From contig NZ_BLKZ01000001.1 of assembly GCF_010723575.1 (NCBI RefSeq), positions 1,178,001 through 1,242,000 on the forward strand: DNA of 64,000 nucleotides. The letters run 5' to 3'. Shown in pieces: positions 1 to 8,700 of the stretch; position 1 is the first letter of the stretch; every line of letters starts with the position of its first letter. This DNA is from Mycobacterium bourgelatii. Lineage in GTDB: Bacteria; Actinomycetota; Actinomycetes; Mycobacteriales; Mycobacteriaceae. The notes beneath the pieces were generated by a model that saw only the letters and a program-made list of their open reading frames with translations, had not been told where the DNA came from and did not search any database. The translations under genes were made by a program, and so were the position numbers.

Positions 1-3000
1 CGCCGCTGCCGGAAATGCCGGCGTCGCCACCGTGCCCGCCGTGGCCGCCGTTGCTGCTTGTCTGGGACAGGTTGCCGTTGCTGCCGCCATCGCCGCCGTG
101 GCCGCCGTGGCCGCCGGAGCCGCTGGCCCCGTTGGTGCCGCCGGTGCCGGAGTTGCCGCCGTTGCCGCCCTTTCCGCCGGCCCCACCGCTGCCGCCGTTG
201 TGCCCAGGGCTTTCACCAGTACCGTTGGCGCCCTTGGCGCCGTCGCCGCCGTTGCCACCGGTGCCGCCCGCGCCGCCGTTTCCGGCCTTGGCCCCGGCAC
301 CCGCGTTGCCGCCATTGCCGCCGGTGCCGCCGGCACCGCCGGACGGAGCGGTCGCGCCGGTGTCAGCCCCGGCGTTGCCGCCGTTTCCGCCAGCTCCGCC
401 GGTGCCGCCGTTACCGCCGACGCTGCCGACACCACTGGCGTTGCCCCCGTTTCCGCCGAGCCCGCCGGTGCCACCGATGTCGCCGGAGTTGCCCGCGCTG
501 CCGACGAGGCCGTCCGCTCCCTTTCCGCCGTTGCCGCCGTTGCCGCCGATCCCGCCCGCGCCCGCGGTGGCGCCGCTACCGACCGCGCCGGCGTCGCCAC
601 CATTGCCGCCATTGCCGCCAGAGGCAGCGGTGACGCCGGTGCCAAGGGTGTCGGCGCCACCGTTGGCGCCGTTGCCTCCGTGACCGCCGTTGCCGGCTTT
701 GCCGCCGACACTGTTGGCGCCGCTGGCGTTGCCGCCGTCGCCACCGGAGCCGCCTGCCCCGCCGTGGTTACCGACAAGGTTGCTGTTGACCACCGAATTG
801 CCGTTGCTGCCGTCGCCACCGGCGCCACCGACACCGCCCTGGCCCGCTGTGGCCCCGCTGCCTGCCTTGCCGGCATCGCCCCCGTCGCCGCCGGCTCCGC
901 CGGACGGAGCGGTGCCGCCACCAGTGCTGGTGTCGACCCCGCCGTGTCCGCCGTTGCCGCCTTGGCCGCCGTGCCCGGCGTTGCCGCCGACGCTGCCGAC
1001 CCCGCTGGCGTTGCCGCCGTTGCCGCCGGCCCCACCGTGGCCGCCGTTGTTCCCGGCCTGGCCGGCGGCGCCGCTCTTGGCGTTGCCGCCCGCGCCACCG
1101 TCGCCGCCGTTTCCGCCGGTGCCGCCCTTGACTGGGCCGCTGATGCCGCCGGTCCCGACCGTGCCGGCGTTGCCGCCGTTGCCGCCCGCACCGCCGGCCG
1201 GGGCGGTGGCGCCATTGGTTCCTATGTCCGCTCCGCCGTCGCCACCCTTGCCGCCGTTGCCGCCGTGGCCGGCATTACCCGCAGTGCCGCCGGTGCCCGA
1301 GGCGTTCCCGCCGTTGCCGCCGATGCCGCCGTTGCCGCCGTGGCCGCCGCTGTCGCCGTTGGCTCCATTGGCGCCGGCACCGCCGTTGCCGCCGTTGCCG
1401 CCGGCGCCGGAAACGCCACCGGTAGTGCCGGCGGCAAGGACCGTACCCGCCCGACCGCCGTTACCGCCTCGGCCACCGTTGCCGCCCGCGGGGGCGCTGG
1501 AGCCGCCCGTGCCGGTGTCGGTTCCGCCGGCACCGCCATTGCCGCCGTTGCCGCCGTTGCCGCCGTTGCCGGCCTGGCCGCCCACGCCGCCGGCGTTGCC
1601 GCCATTGCCGCCGTTGCCGCCGACGCCGCCGTGGTCTCCGGCCTGACCCGGGGTGTCGACCCCGCCGTTGCCGTTGCCGCCGTTGCCGCCATGTCCACCG
1701 TTGCCGCCATGTCCGCCATTGCCGGATTTCGCGCCGCTGCCCACCACGCCGGCGTTGCCCCCGTTGCCGCCCGCCCCGCCGGCCGCAGCGGTGGCGCCGC
1801 CCGTGCCTACGTCGATGCCGTCGCCGCCATCGCCGCCGTTTCCGCCGTTACCAGCATTGCCGCCGACGCTGTCGGTGCCAGTGGCCTTGCCGCCGTTACC
1901 GCCCGCCGCGCCGTGGCCGCCGGCGCCGCCTGCCACTGCGCCGAGTTGACCGTTGCCGCCGTGTGCGCCAGCACCGCCGTCGCCACCCGTCCCGCCGACG
2001 CTATCGGTACCCACGGCGTTGCCGCCGTTGCCGCCGGCCCCGCCGTTGCCGCCGTTGTGGCCCTGCCCGCCGTTGCCACCGTGGCCGCCTTGTCCGCCGC
2101 GGCCGCCGAGGCCGTTGGTGGCGCCGGTGCCGGCATTCCCGGCGTTGCCGCCGTTGCCGCCGGCGTTGCCGTTGCCGCCCTTGCCGGTGGTGGCCGTGCC
2201 GCCGTTGCCGGCGTTGCCACCGGTACCGCCGTTACCGGCATCGCCGCCGATGCCGGTGCCGGTGGCGGAGCCGCCGTTGCCACCCGCGCCGCCGTGGCCC
2301 CCCTCGCCACCGTTGCTGCCGTTGACGCTGCCTGCATTGCTCACGCCGCCTGTACCGCCGGCGCCGCCCTGCCCGCCGGAGCCGCCGCTGCCGGCAATGC
2401 CGCCAGATCCGGCGCTGCCGCCGTTGCCGCCGTGGCCGGCATTGCCGCCGTTACCTCCGTTGTCGACGCCGTTGACGAAGGCGGGATTGGTGGCGCCATT
2501 GCCGCCGTGGCCGCCGTTGCCGCCACTGCCACCGGCGCCACCGTTGCCCGAGATCGCGCCGGTGCCGCCGGCACCGCCATTGCCTCCGTGGCCGCCGGCG
2601 CCGCCATTGCTGGCTTTTTGAACGAGGGTGTCGCCGCCGTTGCCGCCGTTGCCGCCGCTACCGCCATTGCCTCCGTTGCCGCCGGTGCCAGTGGCACCGC
2701 CGCTGCCCCCGTTACCGCCGGCGCCACCGTCGCCGCCGGCGTCGCCGTTGATGCCCGAGATCCCGTTGGAGGGGTTGGAACTGCCGTTGCCGCCATTGCC
2801 GCCGTTGCCGCCCGTGCCGCCGGCGCCAGCGGTGGCACCGATGCCAGCGACACCGGCGTCACCGCCATTGCCGCCAGCCCCGCCGGTGTAGCCGATGAGT
2901 TGGCCGGTTTGGTCGCCGACAGAGCCCAGCGCGTTGCCGCCGTTTCCGCCGTTGCCGCCGTTGCCCGCTTTGCCGCCGACGCTTCCCGCGCCGGTGGCGT

Positions 3001-5692
3001 TGCCGCCGTTGCCACCCGCGCCGCCCTTGCCGCCGTTGTCGCCGGGGGTCTTGACCTCGGTGGCGTTGTTGCCGTTGACGCCGTTTCCGCCGTTGCCGCC
3101 GTCACCACCGACTCCGCCCGCGCCGTCCTGCGCGGTGCCAATGCCGATCTTGCCGGCGTCGCCGCCGTTGCCGCCGGTCCCGCCCGCTGGGGCGTCGACG
3201 CCGCCGGTGCCGGTGTCCTTGGCGCCGTCGCCGCCGTTGCCGCCGGCGCCGCCGTTGCCCGCTTTGCCGCCGATGGCCCCGGCGCCGGAAGCGTTGCCGC
3301 CGTCGCCGCCTGCCCCGCCATGGCCGCCGTTGTCGCCGGTGTTGCCGTTGCTTCCGGCGCCGCCATTCCCGCCTGCCCCGCCGATGCCGCCGTCGCCGTG
3401 CGCGGCGCCGGTGCCAGCCAGGCCGGCGTCGCCGCCGTTGCCGCCGTTGCCACCGGACGGGGCGGTGGTGCCGCCGGTGCCGGTGTCGGCCCCGCCGTTG
3501 CCTCCGTTGCCGCCTTGGCCACCGTTGCCGGCCTTGCCGCCGATGCTGCCGGTGCCCGTGGCATTGCCGCCGTTGCCGCCCGCGCCGCCCTTACCGCCGG
3601 CGGATCCGGCTTGACCCGCGGCGCCGTTACTGCCGAGTCCACCGGTGCCGCCTACACCCCCGGCGCCACCGATGCCGCCCATGCCTTCGGTCTCGCCACT
3701 GCCGACGCTGCCGGCGTTGCCCCCCTTGCCACCGGCACCACCGGCTCCGGCGCCGGTTCCGATGTCCGCGCCGCCGGCGCCGCCGGCGCCGCCGTTACCG
3801 CCGTTACCGGCATTGCCGCCGACACTTCCGGCGCCGGTGGCGTTACCGCCGTTGCCGCCCGCGCCGCCGCTGCCACCGGTGTTTCCCACTTGGCCGCCGA
3901 GGCCGTCCGCCGCTATGCGCCCGTTGCCCCCGTTGCCGCCGTTGCCGCCCCTGCCGCCCTTGCCCGCGGTGGCCCCGGTGCCGGCCGTGCCGGCGTCGCC
4001 GCCGTTGCCACCGGCGCCACCGGATGGAGCCATGCCGGAGCCAACACTGTCGACGCCTCCGTTGCCTCCGTTGCCCCCGTTTCCGCCGTTGCCGGCATTG
4101 CCGCCGATACCGGTGGCGCCACCCGAGCCGCCGTTGCCGCCGACGCCACCGTTGCCGCCAACGAAGCCCGCATTGCCGACGTTGGCTGAGGCGCCGTTAC
4201 TGCCGTTGCCGCCCGTTCCCCCAGCGCCGCCCCGGCCGCCGAGGCCCGTTGTGGTCCCGGTGCCGGCTGTGCCGGCGTCGCCGCCATTGCCACCCGCGCC
4301 ACCCGCGGCGCCGGCGCCGCCCGTGTTACCGAATTGGTCGCTCAAACCGCCGTTGCCGCCCGTGCCGCCGGCCCCGCCGTCACCGGCATTGCCACCGATG
4401 CCGCCGTGGCCGCCGTTGCCGCCCGTCCCGCCGGCACCGCCCTGGCCGCCGGCGCCGCCCTGCAGGCCCGACTGCAACGCGGTGCTGCCGCCGTCGCCGC
4501 CATTACCGCCGCGGCCACCGGCGCCCCCAGCGCCCGCGATACCGCCCGGCCCAGAGTTACCGCCAACACCGCCGCTTCCGCCGGTGCCACCGGCGAAGCC
4601 CACTGCCCCGGGCGCGCCCTGCGCGCCGTCCGCGCCCACACCGCCTTGGCCGCCGGCGCCGCCGTGGCCATAGGCGCCGATCGTGCTGCCGAACCCGCCA
4701 GCCCCGGCGTCACCGCCGCGCCCGCCCGCCCCGCCATTGCCGCCAACACCAGAGGTGCTAAGGCCCGCACCGCCGGCTCCTCCATCACCGCCGTCGCCGC
4801 CCACCCCACCAGGACCGGTGGTGCCGGAAAGCTGGCTGCCGGCACCCCCTGCGCCGCCGACCCCGCCAGCCCCGCCGGCACCACCCACGCCGCCGGGCAG
4901 CCCCTCGCCGCCTGCCCCGCCGGCACCGCCGGCGCCCCCGGCACCCCCGACGCCGCCAAATGCTTGGGCATTGGCGCCCCCGACGCCGCCCATACCTCCG
5001 GGTCCGCCGGCCTGGCCCGGCGCACCCGGTGCGCCTGCCCCGCCGTTGCCGCCGACGCCGGGGATACCTCCGGCCGCCCCGCTGGCGCCGCCGTTGCCGC
5101 CGTTGCCGCCTGCACCGCCGTTGATGCCGGCCACCCCGGCTCCACCGGCGCCGCCGTTTCCGCCATTGCCGACCCCGAGCAGCGGCCCACGCCCGCCGTT
5201 ACCGCCATTTTGGCCGGGTCCCCCCGGTCCGCCATCGCCCCCGTTGCCGCCGAGGATCCCGGCGTCCTGGCCGTTCTGCCCCGGTCCCGTGGCGTCGGCG
5301 CCGTCACCGAGCAGCGGGAGGTCCGTCAGTAACTGGGTCGGCAGGTTGACCATGCCCATGACCGTGTTGGTCAGCGGGTTGTTCAGCAATGGCCGCAGCG
5401 GCGAAGCGTTGATGGCGTCCATCCGCGCATACGCCTGGGCGCCCTCTTCGAATGCCTGCCAGAACCGGTCGTTCATCGATAGCGCCTCGGCGCTCAACAC
5501 CTGATACTCATGGCCGAAGGTGCCGAACAGTCTGGCGATAGCGGTGGACACCTCGTCGGCAGCCGCTGCTTGTATGCCCGTCGTCCACGGAGCGGCCGCG
5601 GCACTCGCCGCCCTGATCGCCTCGCCGATTCCCCACACGTCCGCCGAGGCTGTGGACAGAGCCGCCGGGGTGGCAATCACGTAGGACGACAC
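1..5692 (-). CDS. PE_PGRS family protein, C-terminus beyond window
   Basis: The gene reads leftward from a GTG at 5692, preceded by a GGAGG ribosome site 7 nt upstream, and stays open to the window edge, so at least 1897 codons are visible. The first ~95 residues are a PE domain (starts VSSYVIATPAAL, contains an AAAADEVSTAIARLFG-like helix). A linker with LLTDLPLLGDGADATGPGQNG follows, then a PGRS region of Gly-Gly-Asn/Ala/Asp-Gly repeats covering everything below about 5280. One codon register holds throughout, so I see no frameshift. PE_PGRS proteins are ESX-5 substrates found on the mycobacterial surface; their individual roles are mostly unknown. It lies 46 bp after the upstream PPE stop and may be co-transcribed with it. 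This type of repeat is prone to assembly error, so the true length is uncertain. Confidence 0.93.
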   Translation of the reverse strand, partial: MSSYVIATPAALSTASADVWGIGEAIRAASAAAAPWTTGIQAAAADEVSTAIARLFGTFGHEYQVLSAEALSMNDRFWQAFEEGAQAYARMDAINASPLRPLLNNPLTNTVMGMVNLPTQLLTDLPLLGDGADATGPGQNGQDAGILGGNGGDGGPGGPGQNGGNGGRGPLLGVGNGGNGGAGGAGVAGINGGAGGNGGNGGASGAAGGIPGVGGNGGAGAPGAPGQAGGPGGMGGVGGANAQAFGGVGGAGGAGGAGGAGGEGLPGGVGGAGGAGGVGGAGGAGSQLSGTTGPGGVGGDGGDGGAGGAGLSTSGVGGNGGAGGRGGDAGAGGFGSTIGAYGHGGAGGQGGVGADGAQGAPGAVGFAGGTGGSGGVGGNSGPGGIAGAGGAGGRGGNGGDGGSTALQSGLQGGAGGQGGAGGTGGNGGHGGIGGNAGDGGAGGTGGNGGLSDQFGNTGGAGAAGGAGGNGGDAGTAGTGTTTGLGGRGGAGGTGGNGSNGASANVGNAGFVGGNGGVGGNGGSGGATGIGGNAGNGGNGGNGGNGGVDSVGSGMAPSGGAGGNGGDAGTAGTGATAGKGGRGGNGGNGGNGRIAADGLGGQVGNTGGSGGAGGNGGNATGAGSVGGNAGNGGNGGAGGAGGADIGTGAGAGGAGGKGGNAGSVGSGETEGMGGIGGAGGVGGTGGLGSNGAAGQAGSAGGKGGAGGNGGNATGTGSIGGKAGNGGQGGNGGNGGADTGTGGTTAPSGGNGGNGGDAGLAGTGAAHGDGGIGGAGGNGGAGSNGNTGDNGGHGGAGGDGGNASGAGAIGGKAGNGGAGGNGGDGAKDTGTGGVDAPAGGTGGNGGDAGKIGIGTAQDGAGGVGGDGGNGGNGVNGNNATEVKTPGDNGGKGGAGGNGGNATGAGSVGGKAGNGGNGGNGGNALGSVGDQTGQLIGYTGGAGGNGGDAGVAGIGATAGAGGTGGNGGNGGNGSSNPSNGISGINGDAGGDGGAGGNGGSGGATGTGGNGGNGGSGGNGGNGGDTLVQKASNGGAGGHGGNGGAGGTGAISGNGGAGGSGGNGGHGGNGATNPAFVNGVDNGGNGGNAGHGGNGGSAGSGGIAGSGGSGGQGGAGGTGGVSNAGSVNGSNGGEGGHGGAGGNGGSATGTGIGGDAGNGGTGGNAGNGGTATTGKGGNGNAGGNGGNAGNAGTGATNGLGGRGGQGGHGGNGGQGHNGGNGGAGGNGGNAVGTDSVGGTGGDGGAGAHGGNGQLGAVAGGAGGHGAAGGNGGKATGTDSVGGNAGNGGNGGDGGDGIDVGTGGATAAAGGAGGNGGNAGVVGSGAKSGNGGHGGNGGHGGNGGNGNGGVDTPGQAGDHGGVGGNGGNGGNAGGVGGQAGNGGNGGNGGNGGAGGTDTGTGGSSAPAGGNGGRGGNGGRAGTVLAAGTTGGVSGAGGNGGNGGAGANGANGDSGGHGGNGGIGGNGGNASGTGGTAGNAGHGGNGGKGGDGGADIGTNGATAPAGGAGGNGGNAGTVGTGGISGPVKGGTGGNGGDGGAGGNAKSGAAGQAGNNGGHGGAGGNGGNASGVGSVGGNAGHGGQGGNGGHGGVDTSTGGGTAPSGGAGGDGGDAGKAGSGATAGQGGVGGAGGDGSNGNSVVNSNLVGNHGGAGGSGGDGGNASGANSVGGKAGNGGHGGNGANGGADTLGTGVTAASGGNGGNGGDAGAVGSGATAGAGGIGGNGGNGGKGADGLVGSAGNSGDIGGTGGLGGNGGNASGVGSVGGNGGTGGAGGNGGNAGADTGATAPSGGAGGTGGNGGNAGAGAKAGNGGAGGTGGNGGDGAKGANGTGESPGHNGGSGGAGGKGGNGGNSGTGGTNGASGSGGHGGHGGDGGSNGNLSQTSSNGGHGGHGGDAGISGSG

Positions 5693-5738
5693 TCTCGTTT
5701 ACCTCCGGAATAGCAAGTGGGACAAGGAGATTACCCGT

Positions 5739-8700
5739 CTAGAACAAGGTGAGGTTGCCGGCGAGGTTGATCGGAATCCGATCGATGGTGATTGACGGCA
5801 GATCAAAGGCAGGCAAGCCGCCGGACAAGCCCAAGCCGAGCGGTAGGTGGGGAATCGAGACGCCCGGGAAGGTCAGGGACGGAATGGTGACCGACAGCGG
5901 CAGAGTAATGGTGATCGGGTCGACGGGGAACCCGAAACCGGGGATGCCGCCACCGGGCGGGGTGACCACGCTGAACCCTGGTATGCCGAATGGCGGGGTG
6001 GTGCTTCCAGCGGTGGTGCCACCCAGGTCGACGATGGCTCCCGCGAGTCCGCTGACGCGCATTTGGATGGAGCTGGTGGACGCCCCGGTTGTCATCGCGC
6101 TGACTTCGATTCCGTCTATCTGGAGGATGATCTGGTCGAAGCTGATGGGGTGGACGGTGACCGGCCCCAGGCTGGCGAACGGGTCCAGGCCCAAGCTGAT
6201 GGGTGGCGTCGAGAACGACGGAATGGTGATGGGACCAATGCCGCCGCCGAGCTCGAAGCCCAGCGGGATAGAGGGAATGTGGAATGACGGGAACACAAAG
6301 GGCCCGACCCCACCGGTCGCGTTGACCTTCAGCAGATTGTATGGAGGCCACGGGTTGTCGGGGGTGGCAATGCTGACGATGGCGTGCAGGTCTGCGGAGA
6401 TGGCCTGAATTGTTCGGGCTGGAATGGTGAAAGCCTGTGTGCCGGCGGCCAAGTCGAGGTTCAGCAGGTTGTTCGCCGGGAAGGTCAACCCACCGGGGAA
6501 GATGGTCGCACCATCGAACCCGCCCGGCACCTGGAAGCCCAGCGGGATTTGGTCGATCATGACCGCTGGGGTGTTGAAGGCCAACATGCCGCCACTGATG
6601 GTCGCCGACCATGGCCCCGATGAGGCTCCGCCGATGATCAGTGGCCCATGCGGCAACGGGAAGGGCGCCCCTTGCCAATCCGTGCCGAATGCTATGAAGG
6701 ACGGGCCAGTGGTAGCTGGGTCCCACAACGAATTAGAAGGCGACCAGACGTAGAACGGGTCGATCCTCATGCCCGCGCTTTGGGACGCGTCGAAGTGAAT
6801 CGTGGCCAAGGGATCGCCCCAAATGGCGGCAATGGGTTGGGATTCGATCCCGATGGGGCCCAAACCTATGTTTCCGCTGATTTGGACGGGAATGTTGGGG
6901 AGCTGGAGCTGCGGGATGGTGAAGTCGCCGTGGCTGAGGTTGGCGGTAAGGCTCAACGGAATTGCGGGAATGGGGAGGTCTGGGATCGCCACCGGGCCAA
7001 GGCCGCCGTACACGTGGAAGTCCACCAGGTTCAATGAGGGGGGAATTCCGTCGAACGGGTTGAGCAGGTTGGCGTCCAGGCGCAGGTGCAGCGGGATCGG
7101 GTCGATCGTGTAGCCGTCCGGGAAGATGGTGAACGGCTGCAGGCCGCCCGTCACGGAGAGATTCACCGGGATGGGGTTCTCGGGAATGGACAGCCCACCC
7201 GGGAAAAGCGAGAACGCCGGGATACCCCCCGTCACGTCGATGCTCAGCGGCACCGGGGACGTCGCGATCTTTGGGATGTTGATTTCGGGAAGGTTCAGGG
7301 TGATGTGGCCCGTTCGGCCGCTGCTCTCGGCGAAATGGAAGGTAATGCCGGTGGTGGGTTGACCGCTGGTCGACCTCGGGTCAGAGGTTTGCCCGATGAA
7401 GAAGTCCTGGGGGTTCAACGGTGGCAGCACGCCAAAGTGGGCCTGGGCCGTGTACTTGATGACGGGAAGCGTCAACGTCGAGGCTGAGCCGGCGGGGATT
7501 TCGATGGGGATGGTGTGGACCTGAGCGGGCAGATGCAAGCCCTCGAACAGGGTGATGGCGGGCAGGGTGAGGCCCTGGTGGATGTCGAGCGGTATCGCCG
7601 GAACATCGATCTGCGGGATGGTGAACGGCCCGATGTAGAAGGTCTCGTTGATGTCGATCGGCAGACCAGGCACATGGATTGGGTCGATGTGGATCGGACC
7701 CAGATTTTCGTTGATGTCGAGAATGTTGATGCCCGCGCCGCCTGCGAAATCACCCGTGAAGAGAGCGCCGACGCTGTGGTTGCCCGAGATCAGCACGCCA
7801 ATGTTCGAGTTGCCGGAATTGGCAATGCCGGTGTTGGCGTGACCGCTGTTGAACCAGCCCGTGTTGGCATTGCCCGGGTTGAAGGCGCCGGTGTTCAAGA
7901 CGCCGGCATTGAAACCACCCCTGTTGTAAGCGCCGGCGTTCCCGACACCGGTATTCGCCAGGCCGGCGTTGAACAAGCCCGTGTTGGACTCGCCAGAGTT
8001 GCCGAAACCGCTGTTGTTGATGCCGGAGTTGAACAGGCCCCAGTTGCCGGTGCCGGAGTTGAACAGGCCGACATTGCCGCTGCCCGAGTTCCAGCCGCCG
8101 AAGCCGCTGCGGTTGTCGCCGATCAACCCGATACCGGAGTTGCCGTTGCCGGTGTTGCCAATGCCGATGTTGCCGTTGCCGGTGTTGCCAAACCCGATGT
8201 TGCCCGAGCCGGAGTTGCCGAAGCCGAAGTTCTGGCCCATCAGGGTGCCCAGCGCCGAGTTGCCCAGGCCAATGTTGGCGACGCCGATATTTCCCCAACC
8301 GAGGTTGTAACTGCCGACATTTCCGCCGCCGAAGTTGAAATCGCCCAGGTTGCCGCTGCCCAAGTTGTAGACGCCGGCGTTGCCGAGGCCGGCGTTCGAT
8401 AGCTGATGGCCGAGCCAATCGACGCCGGCGTCGAGCGCGGTGCTCAACCGTGGTCCGGCGTTGACGACATTGTCGGCGAACGCGTTCAGCAGTGCCGTCC
8501 ACCCGCCGCCGGCGGAGTTGGCCATATTTCCACCGAAAGATATTGCGGCAATTGTGGTTTCGGGAATGCTGAGCGCAGGCGTATCGAACGCAAAATCGAG
8601 TGGGATCGACTGGCTGTGCGTGATCCCCGGGACGGTGATGGCGGAGAGGACGTCGAACGGCAGCTCGAGGGGTATGGAACCGGTGAGGGAAAGCGGCGGG

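Noticed and set aside
32..4189. 1385-codon plus-strand open frame rich in Ala/Val
   Set aside because: It is the antisense of the PGRS repeats in the same codon register; composition is purely repeat-driven, with no start context or domain.
1..5300. Possible CRISPR array because of dense short repeats
   Set aside because: The repeats are 3-9-bp codon-phased Gly-Gly-x units without uniform spacers or cas genes; this is PGRS coding sequence.
4342..5307. Minus-strand Ala/Pro-rich frame within the PGRS region
   Set aside because: It is out of frame with the PE domain start and explained by the GC-rich repeat.
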